Source of the DNA: Kribbella solani
Lineage (GTDB): Bacteria > Actinomycetota > Actinomycetes > Propionibacteriales > Kribbellaceae
DNA length: 64,000 bases
Assembly: GCF_014205295.1 (NCBI RefSeq)
Contig: NZ_JACHNF010000001.1
Location: 5,642,001-5,706,000 of the forward strand
Direction: 5' to 3'
Shown: positions 1 through 8,057 of the stretch, piece by piece
Layout: every line of letters starts with the position of its first letter
How positions within the stretch are numbered: position 1 is the stretch's first letter
Notes under the pieces: generated by a model
Told to the model about the DNA's origin: nothing
What the model saw: the letters and a program-made list of their open reading frames with translations, nothing else
The model's database searches: none
Made by a program: the position numbers and the translations under genes

Positions 1-1081
1 GGCGCTGGCGAAGAACCGCGAGGAGCGGTACCAGAGCGCCTCCGAGATGCGCGCCGACATCCACCGGGTGCTGGCCGGTCAGCAGGTGACCGCGCCGATG
101 GCGGCGGTCGCGGAGACCCGTTCGATGGCGCCGACCGCGGTCGCGCCGGCGGCCACCCAGGCGTTCCGGCAGACCAGCGGTAACGACCTGCTGCCGCCGG
201 GCGGGGACGACCTGGAAGAGGACGAGGACAACCGCTCCCGGCGGAACCGTGGCCTGGCCTACTTCCTGCTCGGGCTGGCGATCGTCGCGGTGGCCGTCGG
301 GGCGTACGCGCTGTTCAACCACTACAACAAGGACACCAAGGCCGGCGGTGGTGGCGCGACCACCTCGACACCGGCCAAGGTCGCCGTCCCGGACCTCAGC
401 GGCAAGTCGGTGGCCGAGGCGACCGCGCTGCTCGACGCCAAGGGCCTGAAGCTCACCTCCACGTCGCAGAAGAGCGACACGGTCGGTAAGGGCGCGATCA
501 TCAGCCAGACGCCGGAGTCCGGTACCGAGGCCGACCAGGGCTCGACCGTGAACGTGGTGGTGTCGGCCGGGCCGAGTGCCTTCTCGGTACCGAACGTGAT
601 CGGCATGTCCGAGTCGAAGGCGAAGCGGACGCTGGAGAACGCGAAGGGCCAGTTCACGGTCAGCGACAAGACGGTCGAGAAGGACAGCGACCAGAGGAAG
701 GGCACCGTGATCGAGGTCAGCCCGGACCCGAGCGGCTCGTACGCGCCTGGCACCCAGTTCACCTTGACGGTGTCCAGCGGCGTGGTGAACGTGGAGGTGC
801 CGAGCGTCATCACCCAGACCCAGGACGACGCGACGGCGGCGCTGAAGGCCCTCGGCTTCCGGGTCGGCTACACCTCCGTGGACGATCCGTCCAAGCCGGA
901 CCAGACAGTCGTCGCCCAGAGCAAGGCGGCCGGCACGCAGCAGCCGAAGGGCACGTTGATCACACTGACGATCAACAACCACCAGCAGGAATCGCCGCCG
1001 CCGACGGGCGGACCGACAGGCCAGCCGACGGGGGAGCCCAGCGGCGGTCCGACGTCACCCGGCATCACCATCGGCGGCTGA
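1..1081 (+). CDS. pknB: Ser/Thr protein kinase PknB, C-terminal part with PASTA domains (5' end outside window)
   Basis: The reading frame is open from base 2, so the ATG at 47 is internal and the gene begins upstream of the window. The first visible residues (KNREERYQSASEMRADI) match the end of a bacterial eukaryotic-type kinase domain. Counting from the ATG at 47, an acidic/Arg-rich linker is followed by one membrane helix (about residues 69-90) and three extracellular PASTA domains (about 112-175, 179-245 and 249-311), then a Pro/Gly/Thr-rich tail. PASTA kinases sense muropeptides or lipid II and phosphorylate cell-wall and division proteins. The position next to pabA, DUF881 and crgA matches the actinobacterial pknB locus. 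The N-terminal catalytic lobe is not visible, so kinase motifs cannot be checked. Confidence 0.95.
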   Translation, partial: ALAKNREERYQSASEMRADIHRVLAGQQVTAPMAAVAETRSMAPTAVAPAATQAFRQTSGNDLLPPGGDDLEEDEDNRSRRNRGLAYFLLGLAIVAVAVGAYALFNHYNKDTKAGGGGATTSTPAKVAVPDLSGKSVAEATALLDAKGLKLTSTSQKSDTVGKGAIISQTPESGTEADQGSTVNVVVSAGPSAFSVPNVIGMSESKAKRTLENAKGQFTVSDKTVEKDSDQRKGTVIEVSPDPSGSYAPGTQFTLTVSSGVVNVEVPSVITQTQDDATAALKALGFRVGYTSVDDPSKPDQTVVAQSKAAGTQQPKGTLITLTINNHQQESPPPTGGPTGQPTGEPSGGPTSPGITIGG

Positions 1082-1099
1082 CCGCCCCTCGGCACCACC

Positions 1100-1135
1100 G
1101 GAAGTGCGCCCCAAACCGCTTCGGGGCGCACTTCC
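1100..1135. terminator. Strong bidirectional hairpin terminator after pknB
   Basis: GGAAGTGCGCCCC at 1100-1112 pairs perfectly with GGGGCGCACTTCC at 1123-1135 across a 10-base loop. It lies 19 bases after the pknB stop and between convergent pknB and pabA. There is no T-run, as is common in high-G+C actinobacteria. Confidence 0.75.
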
Positions 1136-1180
1136 GCCGAGACTGGGGAGCCTGACTGCCCGATTCGGGCGGGCAAAACG

Positions 1181-1235
1181 CCCCAAACCGGTTTGGGGCG
1201 GACTACGCGGCCACTCCCCGAACCGGTTTGGGGAG
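1181..1235. repeat. Two further palindromes with the core AAACCGGTTTGG
   Basis: CCCCAAACCGGTTTGGGG (1181-1198) is a perfect 18-base palindrome. A near-perfect 22-base palindrome with core AACCGGTT follows at 1214-1235 and ends one base before the pabA stop codon (1237-1239). With the hairpin at 1100-1135, whose loop also holds an AAACCG core, they make three hairpins in 136 bases. They could be a compound terminator for the convergent genes or protein-binding palindromes. Confidence 0.6.
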
Positions 1236-1236
1236 G

Positions 1237-1875
1237 TTAGGCGACCGGTTGGCCGACTACCGGGGCGAGGCCGGCTGAGCGGGCGATCGCGTCGGGGTCG
1301 CCGCAAAGGGTCAGCCAGTTGGCGAGCATCCGGTGACCGCCCTCGGTGAGTACCGACTCCGGGTGGAACTGCACGCCTTCGACCGCGAGCTCGTGATGCC
1401 GGGCAGCCATGATCACGCCCTTGTCGGTCCGGGCCGTCACCTGCAACTCGCTCGGCACGCTGTCCTGGGTGATCGCGAGCGAGTGATACCGGGTCGCGGT
1501 GAACGGCGATGGCAGTCCGGCCAGTACGCCGGCGCCGTCGTGGTACACCTGGCTGGTTTTGCCGTGCAGCAGCTCGTCCGCGCGGCCGACCACCCCGCCG
1601 TACGCGACGCCGATCGCCTGCAGGCCGAGGCAGACGCCGAAGATCGGCACCTTCCCGCCTTGTTCCTTGACGATGTCCACGCACGCACCGGCTTCTTCGG
1701 GCGTACCCGGGCCGGGGGAGAGCAGCACACCGTCGTACGCGCCGGCCTGCTCCGGGGTCACCTCGTCGTTGCGCAACACCGTGGTGTCAGCCTGCAACTG
1801 CTGCAGGTACTGAACCAGGTTGTAGACGAAGGAGTCGTAGTTGTCGACGACAAGGATCCGCGGCATGCGAACCAT
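1237..1875 (-). CDS. pabA: Anthranilate/aminodeoxychorismate synthase glutamine amidotransferase component (TrpG/PabA)
   Basis: Class I glutamine amidotransferase of 212 residues. It opens with the family hallmark ILVVDNYDSFVYN. The catalytic triad is visible as Cys82 (FGVCLGLQ), His171 and Glu173 (VQFHPES), with the oxyanion motif SPGPGTP near residue 53. It hydrolyses glutamine and hands ammonia to a chorismate-binding partner, giving anthranilate (tryptophan) or aminodeoxychorismate (folate); the partner subunit is not in the window. The start is ambiguous between ATG at 1875 and ATG at 1866, since neither has a clear ribosome-binding site. It lies 8 bases after the DUF881 gene on the same strand. 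The order crgA, DUF881, trpG, pknB matches other actinobacteria. Confidence 0.93.
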   Translation of the reverse strand: MVRMPRILVVDNYDSFVYNLVQYLQQLQADTTVLRNDEVTPEQAGAYDGVLLSPGPGTPEEAGACVDIVKEQGGKVPIFGVCLGLQAIGVAYGGVVGRADELLHGKTSQVYHDGAGVLAGLPSPFTATRYHSLAITQDSVPSELQVTARTDKGVIMAARHHELAVEGVQFHPESVLTEGGHRMLANWLTLCGDPDAIARSAGLAPVVGQPVA

Positions 1876-1883
1876 TGTGACAG

Positions 1884-2681
1884 CTAACGCCCGCTGGCGG
1901 TGGGGCTGACCGAAGGGGTGCGGTCGAAGCCGGGGACGGTGGCGCTCTGCAGGTCCAGGGTGCCCTCGTACGCGGGCATGGCGATCGAGGACTCGTTCTG
2001 CACGTCGTACCCGAGCTGGAACTTCACCACGTAGTCCTGCAGGTTGTCGATGTACTGCGAGTCGTCGAGCGCCTGCTGCAGCTTCCGCCGGTCGCCGATC
2101 GCGGTGATCTTGTACGGCGGGAGGTACGGCACCCCGTGCAGTACTACCGAGTTGCCGACGCACTTGATCCCGGTGGTGGAGATGACCCGGTGGTTCTGGA
2201 TCGAGATCGCGTCCGCGCCACCGGCCCAGAGCGCGTTCACCACCGCCTGGATGTCCTGTTGGTGGATCACCAGCCAGTCGGCGTCGACGTCCGGATTGTC
2301 CTTCACCACTTGCTGCGGCGCGTCCTTCAGCGTCACGGTCAGGCCCGGCCCGGTGACCGGCGTGGTGCCGACCTCGTCGGACAGGTCCTTCAGCCGCTTC
2401 GCCAGCGCCGGGTCGATCGACCCCTGCTGCGCCTGCAGCTTCTCGATGTCCTGGGTGAGCGCCGCGTGCTGCCGGACCAGGGTTGCGCTGCGGCGGCTCT
2501 GTTCCTCCACCAGCCCGGCGAGCGTAGTGTTACGGCTGGGCCGCAGGTCCGTACCACGGGCGTTGGTGGCACTGGTCGCGAACAGCAGGCCGGCACACAG
2601 CAACGCCAGCGGCGCCACCGCCCGCCACAGCGAAATCCGCCTCAACCTCCGCCCCAACCTACGCATGAGTGATCTCCACAT
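1884..2681 (-). CDS. DUF881 family membrane-anchored protein
   Basis: A 265-residue protein with a short basic N-terminus, one membrane helix (about residues 20-40), a predicted coiled-coil stretch (residues about 60-110, rich in Q, E and L) and an extracytoplasmic DUF881 domain containing the family-like motifs GPGLTVTLKDAP, NALWAGGADAISI and GNSVVLHGVPYLPPYKI. The family is widespread beside crgA and trpG in actinobacteria. Its biochemical role is unknown; the location suggests cell-envelope or division work. The gene is transcribed with pabA and away from crgA. The tail is Ser/Thr/Pro-rich. Confidence 0.85.
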   Translation of the reverse strand: MWRSLMRRLGRRLRRISLWRAVAPLALLCAGLLFATSATNARGTDLRPSRNTTLAGLVEEQSRRSATLVRQHAALTQDIEKLQAQQGSIDPALAKRLKDLSDEVGTTPVTGPGLTVTLKDAPQQVVKDNPDVDADWLVIHQQDIQAVVNALWAGGADAISIQNHRVISTTGIKCVGNSVVLHGVPYLPPYKITAIGDRRKLQQALDDSQYIDNLQDYVVKFQLGYDVQNESSIAMPAYEGTLDLQSATVPGFDRTPSVSPTASGR

Positions 2682-2766
2682 TGCTCTGCACTACGCTAAC
2701 CCTGGACCGGACCGGCACAGGTCCACACGGTTAGCTTATGCGTCCGTCCTTACAAGGAGTTCAGTC

Positions 2767-3033
2767 GTGCCCGAGTCGAGCAGTCGCAAAACGAAGAAGG
2801 CCGAGAAGGTCAAGGTCAAGGCCGAGAAGACGCCGAAGAAGCCGCGCACCCAGTCCCGGGTGTGGGTGGCGCCGCTGATGCTGGCCTGCTGGCTGCTCGG
2901 GCTGGCTTGGCTGGTCGTCTTCTACGTAGCCGGCCAGGACATCCCGGTGATGAACGACCTGGGCAACTGGAACCTGCTGATCGGCATGGGCCTGATCGCG
3001 GTCGGCTTCGTCGTCTCCACCCAGTGGGTCTGA
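2767..3033 (+). CDS. crgA: Cell division protein CrgA
   Basis: An 88-residue protein with a Lys-rich N-terminus (KTKKAEKVKVKAEKTPKK) and two membrane helices (WVAPLMLACWLLGLAWLVV and the segment ending VGFVVSTQWV). This architecture and the linker YVAGQDIPVMNDLGNWN are typical of CrgA, which binds FtsZ, FtsI/PBP and other divisome proteins and coordinates septum formation. The chosen GTG start at 2767 is preceded by AAGGAG at a good spacing. It is divergent from DUF881 and followed by a terminator at 3090-3117. Confidence 0.95.
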   Translation: MPESSSRKTKKAEKVKVKAEKTPKKPRTQSRVWVAPLMLACWLLGLAWLVVFYVAGQDIPVMNDLGNWNLLIGMGLIAVGFVVSTQWV

Positions 3034-3089
3034 CCCCACTCACCCTTCCGAACTGAACAACCGAGGGGCCCTCGAGCTCCTCACCCACC

Positions 3090-3117
3090 AAACCCCTGTG
3101 ACCATGTCCAGGGGTTT
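3090..3117 (+). terminator. Hairpin terminator after crgA
   Basis: AAACCCCTG (3090-3098) and CAGGGGTTT (3109-3117) form a perfect 9-bp stem with a 10-base loop, 57 bases after the crgA stop. Confidence 0.7.
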
Positions 3118-3123
3118 GCTCAG

Positions 3124-3234
3124 TTATCCACACCTGTATCCCCAGGTGTGCACACCGATTCCCGGGACTTATCCCCAGCCTGGCCCTTACTTCTCCACAG
3201 AAATCCGGTGAAACTGCCCCGAATCTGTGGATAA
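3124..3234. other. DnaA-box-like cluster outside oriC
   Basis: Within the 329-base gap between crgA and the next gene there is a consensus DnaA box TTATCCACA at 3124-3132 (+), a one-mismatch box TTATCCCCA at 3169-3177, and a consensus box TGTGGATAA at 3226-3234 (inverted). The stretch is locally A+T-richer than its surroundings. The true oriC is expected to the right of the window beyond recF, so this would be an accessory DnaA-binding site. Binding is inferred from sequence only. Confidence 0.5.
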
Positions 3235-3293
3235 CTCAGGTTTGAGCCGGCCAGTTTCCACACCGTTCACCAACCGTCCAACGACGCCTTCAC

Positions 3294-3351
3294 GTCTACG
3301 TACAGATCTACGTAGACATATGCGGAGAGCTGTGCGTATAGTTCTACGTAG
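3294..3351. promoter_or_regulatory. TACGTA inverted-repeat operator before the EXLDI gene
   Basis: GTCTACGTA (3294-3302) and TACGTAGAC (3309-3317) form a perfect 9-bp inverted repeat with a 6-base spacer. A third palindrome, CTACGTAG (3344-3351), abuts the GGAGGAG ribosome-binding site of the gene starting at 3363. Short palindromes in tandem just before the gene for a ribbon-helix-helix protein are typical of autoregulation. Confidence 0.65.
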
Positions 3352-3362
3352 GAGGAGACACC

Positions 3363-3887
3363 ATGCCGAACAAGACGATCTATGTGTCCGACGACGACCT
3401 GCCGCTGTACAAGAAGGCGCAGGAGCTCGCCGGCAACCTGTCCTCGGCGATCTCGATCGCCCTGCGCAAGTACGTCGAGCTGGAAGAAGGCCGGCTCGAG
3501 GGGTACGACGAGATCACCGTCCGGGTCGGCCGGGGCACCGGCCGCAAACAGCGGTTCTCGGGCGTACTGCTGGCCGAGGGCGGCCGGTCCAACAACACCG
3601 GGTACGAGGCCTTCAAGGTGTACCGCAGCCGGACCGGGAAGTTCGTCCTGCACGCGGACCGGCGGAACCAGTTCACCGTCAACGCGGACGACGAGCGGTA
3701 CCTGACCGGCTGGCGGTCCTGGATCGGGAACTGGAGCTCCGACCAGTCCTGGAGCATGGCGCAGGGCGAGGCCACCCTGCAGGTCGTGGAGACCGTCGAC
3801 GAGCTCCGCGACCTGATCCCCGAGGACCTGTACGCGCTGGTCGAGGAGGCTGCCAACCAGCCGGCGGTCGAGGACCTCGACATCTGA
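3363..3887 (+). CDS. EXLDI-type protein with ribbon-helix-helix N-terminus
   Basis: A 174-residue protein. Residues 1-45 (KTIYVSDDDLPLYKKAQEL, then NLSSAISIALRKYVELEEG) look like a ribbon-helix-helix DNA-binding fold. The rest is a Trp/Tyr-rich domain ending in VEDLDI, which fits the C-terminal E-x-L-D-I motif that names the EXLDI family. That family is known from actinobacteria and has no assigned biochemical role. A strong GGAGGAG site precedes the ATG by 5 bases. Palindromic TACGTA operators lie immediately upstream, and a DrrAB-like ABC transporter starts 162 bases downstream on the same strand. A role as an autoregulated repressor of the transporter is an inference. Family assignment is from motif recall and length. 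Confidence 0.72.
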   Translation: MPNKTIYVSDDDLPLYKKAQELAGNLSSAISIALRKYVELEEGRLEGYDEITVRVGRGTGRKQRFSGVLLAEGGRSNNTGYEAFKVYRSRTGKFVLHADRRNQFTVNADDERYLTGWRSWIGNWSSDQSWSMAQGEATLQVVETVDELRDLIPEDLYALVEEAANQPAVEDLDI

Positions 3888-4049
3888 CCTCGCACCCCAC
3901 CTGAACCCACTGCCCAACTGAAGTCACCGCGGCACCGACCGTAGCCACCAGGCCGGCCGGGCGGGCGAACACGCCCGAAACCTCCTCCTGATCACCCCAT
4001 CAGCCACCGGGGCAGGTTCCCCCTGCCCGAAAACACCCAAGGACCAGTC

Positions 4050-4997
4050 ATGTCAGCAGCGATCGACGTCACCGGACTGCGCAAGTCCTACGGCGAGAAA
4101 CTCGTCCTCGACGGCATCGACCTGAATGTTGCCGAAGGCACCATCTTTTCCCTGCTCGGCCCGAACGGCGCCGGCAAGACCACTGTCGTACAGATCCTGG
4201 CCACGCTGAACACCGCCGACGCCGGCGAGATCCGGGTGGCCGGTCACGACCTGCGCAAGCAGCCGGAGGCGGTCCGGGCCGCGATCGGCGTCACCGGTCA
4301 GTTCTCCGCGGTCGACGGTCTGATGACCGGCCGGGAGAACCTGATCCTGATGGCCGACCTGTACCACCTCGGCAAGCGGGAGGCGCGGCAGCGGGCCGAC
4401 GAGCTGCTGGAGCAGTTCGACCTGGCCGAGGCCGGCAAGAAGCTGGCGATGACGTACTCCGGCGGTATGAAGCGCCGCCTCGACCTGGCGATGACACTGG
4501 TCGGCCGGCCGCGGATCATCTTCCTGGACGAGCCGAGCACCGGCCTCGACCCGCGGAGCCGGCACAACATGTGGACGACGATCCGGGAACTGGTCGCCGG
4601 TGGTGTCACGATCCTGCTCACCACGCAGTACCTGGAAGAAGCGGATCAGCTCGCCGATCGGATCGCCGTACTCGACCACGGACGCCTGGTCGCCCAAGGC
4701 ACGGCCGAGGAACTGAAGCGGCTCGCGCCCGGCGGGCACATCCGGCTGCGGTTCACCTCGCCGGAGGAGTTCGCCCTCGCCGGGCGGGTGCTGCCGACCG
4801 GCGTACCCAATCAGGAATCGCTCGTCCTGCAGGTGCCGAACGACGGCAGCGTGCACTCGCTCCGCGCGCTGCTGGCCCGGATGGACGACGCCTCGCTCGA
4901 GGTGGACGAGCTGACCGTACACACCCCCGACCTGGACGACGTGTTCTTCGCCGTCACCGGTCAACCCACTCAGCAGGAGAAGGTGACGACGAAATGA
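4050..4997 (+). CDS. Daunorubicin-resistance-type ABC transporter ATP-binding protein (DrrA-like)
   Basis: A 315-residue ABC ATPase. Walker A is GPNGAGKTT (residues 37-45), the signature is YSGGMKR (136-142) and Walker B is IIFLDE (156-161). The sequence after Walker B, EPSTGLDPRSR, and the switch region TTQYLEEADQLADRI are characteristic of the DrrA/CcmA export subfamily. The C-terminal extension with TPDLDDVFFAVTG is the usual DrrA regulatory tail. It powers drug or lipid export together with the permease that overlaps it by 4 bases. The substrate is unknown. The upstream EXLDI protein may control it. Confidence 0.92.
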   Translation: MSAAIDVTGLRKSYGEKLVLDGIDLNVAEGTIFSLLGPNGAGKTTVVQILATLNTADAGEIRVAGHDLRKQPEAVRAAIGVTGQFSAVDGLMTGRENLILMADLYHLGKREARQRADELLEQFDLAEAGKKLAMTYSGGMKRRLDLAMTLVGRPRIIFLDEPSTGLDPRSRHNMWTTIRELVAGGVTILLTTQYLEEADQLADRIAVLDHGRLVAQGTAEELKRLAPGGHIRLRFTSPEEFALAGRVLPTGVPNQESLVLQVPNDGSVHSLRALLARMDDASLEVDELTVHTPDLDDVFFAVTGQPTQQEKVTTK

Positions 4998-5824
4998 GCT
5001 CCACCACAATCCAGTCCGTACCGGCCGCCCAGGCCGCCCCGGCCAGTCGTCCGCTGACCGACATCGGCACCATGCTGCGCCGCAACCTGCGGCACGCGCA
5101 GCGCTACCCCGGCCTGTCGCTCGGCGCGCTCGGGATGCCGGTGATCATGATCCTGTTGTTCGGCCTGGTCTTCGGTAACACGTTCGCGGCCGGGCTCGGC
5201 GGCGGGGGGCGCGGCGCGTACATCGACTTCCTCACCCCCGGGATCCTGCTGATGTCGATCGCGTCCGGAACGATGTCCCCGGCGGTCGCGGTCTGTATGG
5301 ACATGACCGAGGGGATCGTCGCCCGGTTCCGGACGATGGCGATCTTCCGGCCGGCGGTGCTCGCCGGGCACGTACTCGGCAATGTGCTGCTGACCATCGT
5401 CAGCCTCGCTCTGGTCGTCGGTTTCGCGATCCTGATCGGCTTCCGGCCGAACGCGTCCGTCGGGGACTGGCTGCTCGCGGCCGGGCTGTTGATCGCGGTG
5501 ACGTTCGCGCTGACCTGGTTCGCGATCGCGTTGGGGCTGACCAGCAAGACGCCGGAGAGCGCGAGCAACATCGTGCTGCCGATCAGCTTGCTGCTGCCGT
5601 TCCTCAGCAACACGTTCATCCCGTTGCAGTCGATGCCGAGCGGCATCCGCTGGTTCGCCGAGTACCAGCCGTTCACTCCGATCATCAACACCCTGCGGCA
5701 CCTGATGCTGGGTACGCCGATGGACAGCGGTGACGGCTGGCTCTCGCTCGCCTGGTGCCTGGCGATCGCCGTCGTCGGCTACTTCTGGGCGCAGAAGAAC
5801 TACAACAAGGGGACCGTGGCTTAA
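4994..5824 (+). CDS. DrrB-like ABC-2 type transporter permease
   Basis: A 276-residue integral membrane protein of the ABC-2 family with about six membrane helices, starting with a cytoplasmic N-terminus and the motif RRNLRHAQRYPG. The ATG overlaps the stop codon of the ATPase (ATGA), so the two are translationally coupled. The family motif near FGLVFGNTFAAG and the late motif FIPLQSMPSGIRWFAEYQPFTP (two stretches) are typical of DrrB exporters. It forms the membrane channel for the DrrA-like ATPase. Its stop codon overlaps the stop of the convergent gene within TTAA (5821-5824), leaving no room for a terminator between them. Confidence 0.9.
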   Translation: MSSTTIQSVPAAQAAPASRPLTDIGTMLRRNLRHAQRYPGLSLGALGMPVIMILLFGLVFGNTFAAGLGGGGRGAYIDFLTPGILLMSIASGTMSPAVAVCMDMTEGIVARFRTMAIFRPAVLAGHVLGNVLLTIVSLALVVGFAILIGFRPNASVGDWLLAAGLLIAVTFALTWFAIALGLTSKTPESASNIVLPISLLLPFLSNTFIPLQSMPSGIRWFAEYQPFTPIINTLRHLMLGTPMDSGDGWLSLAWCLAIAVVGYFWAQKNYNKGTVA

Positions 5825-6501
5825 GAAGGTGCGCCGAGGCGGTTCGCGCGGGAGCGGACGTGGGCGGGCACCAGCAAGTCGCAGTCCGGGTTGTTCTCCG
5901 GCTCGCCGGCGACCGAGTGAAGTGGGATCACACCCGTCCAGTAGGGCAGGTTGAGGTCCTCCTCCTCGTCGTTGGCGGGCCCGGAGCGCGTCTTCACCGA
6001 CGCCTCGGTCAGCGACAGGGCGAGTACGGAGGTCTTGGCCAGCTCCTTGCGGTTCGGTGGGCGGACGGCGGTGGACCGGCCTGGTACCAGGTGATCGACG
6101 ATCCGGTTCAGGCCGTGCAGCTTCTCCTCCGCACCGGTCACCAGTCGCGGTACGCCGAAGATCACCGCGGACCGGTAGTTCACCGAGTGGTGGAAGGCGG
6201 ATCGCGCGAGTACCAGGCCGTCGGTGTGCGTGACGGTGACGCAGACCGTCTGCTCCGGCGCGGCGACCACACTGCGGGCAGCCACCGAGCCGTGCAGGTA
6301 CATGATCCCGTCGGCGCTGTGGTCCAGGTCGATCCCGTACGCGGTCGGAAGGACGAGTGGGTGGCCGTCGACCACGACGCCCAGGTGGCAGAACATGCCA
6401 TCGAGCAGTACGTCGTACAGCGCCTGCCGGTCGGTGGCGGCGCGTTCCTTGGAACGACGGAGCGACGTACGAGCGGTCGGCTGCAGCGGAGTGCTGGTCA
6501 T
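5821..6501 (-). CDS. Pyridoxamine 5'-phosphate oxidase family flavoprotein
   Basis: A 226-residue protein of the PNPOx-like split-barrel family. Visible family features are the opening helix DRQALYDVLLDGMFCHLGVV, the FMN-contact region YLHGSVAARS and the C-terminal WTGVIPL motif. Members bind FMN or F420 and act as oxidoreductases or simply as flavin-binding proteins; the substrate cannot be read from sequence. It is transcribed divergently from a MocR/PdxR-type regulator (start 6690), a pairing common for PNPOx-like genes and their regulators. Confidence 0.8.
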   Translation of the reverse strand: MTSTPLQPTARTSLRRSKERAATDRQALYDVLLDGMFCHLGVVVDGHPLVLPTAYGIDLDHSADGIMYLHGSVAARSVVAAPEQTVCVTVTHTDGLVLARSAFHHSVNYRSAVIFGVPRLVTGAEEKLHGLNRIVDHLVPGRSTAVRPPNRKELAKTSVLALSLTEASVKTRSGPANDEEEDLNLPYWTGVIPLHSVAGEPENNPDCDLLVPAHVRSRANRLGAPS

Positions 6502-6657
6502 GGGGCCTCCCGGCCTGGACTGAGGAGTGGAGGGAGCGAAGCGACTGGAGTGACGAGGGAAGGCCGGGAGTCACAGCCCCATGACCCGCCGCGACGGAGT
6601 CGTGGCATCTGCACCGTCATGCAACCAGGTTCGGGGGTGGAGTGGCATGCTGGCACG

Positions 6658-6689
6658 GTCCATTCCCGTCTGAATCAGGTAGTCCATTC
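6658..6689. promoter_or_regulatory. Direct-repeat operator candidate for the MocR regulator
   Basis: GTCCATTC occurs at 6658-6665 and 6682-6689, 24 bases apart, the second copy abutting the GTG start of the regulator. MocR/PdxR proteins typically bind direct repeats in the divergent promoter they share with their target. Confidence 0.4.
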
Positions 6690-8057
6690 GTGGAGACCTC
6701 ACTCCCGCTGACCATCGACCGTACGATTGCGCTCCCGCTGCACCTCCAGCTGGCGGAGCAATTCCGGGCTGCCGTACTGGACGGTCGGTTGCAGTCCGGT
6801 CATCGGCTTCCGTCCACGCGTGATCTCGCGCGGCAGATGTCCGTGTCGCGGGCGGTCACCCAGGCCGCGTACGACCAGTTGCACGCGGAAGGGTGGATAG
6901 CGGGGCGTACGGGCGCCGGTACTTTTGTCACGGACGTGGTGCCGTTGCAGCCGGCCGTACGACGCCGTACGCCCCACCGTGAGGACCCGGACAAACGGTT
7001 GCTGACGCTCCGGCCGGGCATTCCGTACATCGCGCCGACACCGGACCCCGGTTGGCGGCGCGCCTGGCGCGAGGTGTCCGCCCAGGCACCACCACGCGGG
7101 TACGACGACGCGGCCGGCCTGCCCACGCTCCGGGCCGCGCTCGCGGAGCATGTCGGCCGGGTACGGGGGATCGCATGCGGCCCGGAGAACGTGCTCGTCA
7201 CGAATGGCACCGTGCACGGACTCCGCCTCCTGCTGACCGCGACCAGCGCACCGGGCGGCCGGATCGCCATCGAGGACCCCGGTTATCTGAACGCGGTCAC
7301 CGCGGCTCGCGACCATCAGCTGGAGATCGTCGATGTGCCCGTGGACGAGGACGGGCTGCGGGTGGACGCGCTGACAGACGACGTCGACGCTGTGTACGTC
7401 ACGCCATCACACCAGTACCCGCTGGGCTTTCGGCTGCCCGTCGCGCGACGCAACGAACTGGTCCGCTGGGCCCGCCGGACCGGCGCGCTGCTGATCGAGG
7501 ACGACTACGACAGCGAGTTCCGGTACGACGTCGCGCCGCTGCCCGCGCTCGCCCAACTGGACCTCGACCGGGTCGTGCACCTGGGCACCCTGTCCAAGAC
7601 CCTCAGCCCGGCGCTCCGGCTCGGCTGGATGGTGGCGTCGGAACCGATGATCGACCGGCTGACCACGTTCCGCGCCGAGACCGGCGACTGGCCCGGCTGG
7701 CCGATGCAGGCCGCCCTACTGGCGATGCTCCGCGACGGCTACCTGGACCAGGCAGTACGCCGCGGCCGCCGCCTGTACGCGGACCGGCGCACCCTCACCT
7801 GCGCGGCGCTGGCCCCATACGGCGAGGTCATCGGCCAGGACGCCGGCCTACACATCACGCTCCTACTCCCCAACCACACCGACGACCAGTCCCTAGCCAC
7901 CCAAGCCCGAGCCGCCGGCGTAGTAATCGCCCCCCTCTCCGAATACCGCCGCACCACCCCCGGCCCCCCAGGCCTGGTAATCGGCTACGCCACCCCGACA
8001 ACCCCAGACCTACACCGAGCCCTAAAAATCCTCACCGAAGTCCTCAGTCGCCGTTGA
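6690..8057 (+). CDS. MocR/PdxR-type transcriptional regulator (GntR HTH fused to aminotransferase)
   Basis: About 455 residues. An N-terminal GntR winged helix (LPLHLQLAEQFRAAVLDGRL, then SGHRLPSTRDLARQMSVSRA) is fused to a fold-type I aminotransferase domain. The PLP lysine lies in TLSKTLSPALRLGW and the cofactor-binding stretch IEDDYDSEFRYD is present. MocR proteins are PLP-sensing regulators. GTG at 6690 was chosen because the family starts with ETSLPLTIDR; an ATG at 6642 would add 16 residues and place the direct repeats inside the gene. The gene faces the PNPOx-like gene, its probable target. The last quarter switches to C- and A-ending codons. It overlaps the next gene, which is convergent, by 14 bases. 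Confidence 0.88.
   Translation: METSLPLTIDRTIALPLHLQLAEQFRAAVLDGRLQSGHRLPSTRDLARQMSVSRAVTQAAYDQLHAEGWIAGRTGAGTFVTDVVPLQPAVRRRTPHREDPDKRLLTLRPGIPYIAPTPDPGWRRAWREVSAQAPPRGYDDAAGLPTLRAALAEHVGRVRGIACGPENVLVTNGTVHGLRLLLTATSAPGGRIAIEDPGYLNAVTAARDHQLEIVDVPVDEDGLRVDALTDDVDAVYVTPSHQYPLGFRLPVARRNELVRWARRTGALLIEDDYDSEFRYDVAPLPALAQLDLDRVVHLGTLSKTLSPALRLGWMVASEPMIDRLTTFRAETGDWPGWPMQAALLAMLRDGYLDQAVRRGRRLYADRRTLTCAALAPYGEVIGQDAGLHITLLLPNHTDDQSLATQARAAGVVIAPLSEYRRTTPGPPGLVIGYATPTTPDLHRALKILTEVLSRR

Noticed and set aside
47..1081. Treating the ATG at 47 as the pknB start
   Set aside because: The frame is open to the window edge and the residues before the ATG are typical kinase-domain sequence, so it is internal.
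4970..6574. A 534-codon minus-strand frame across the DrrB-like gene
   Set aside because: Arg-rich low-quality translation overlapping two confident genes; typical of antisense frames in GC-rich DNA.
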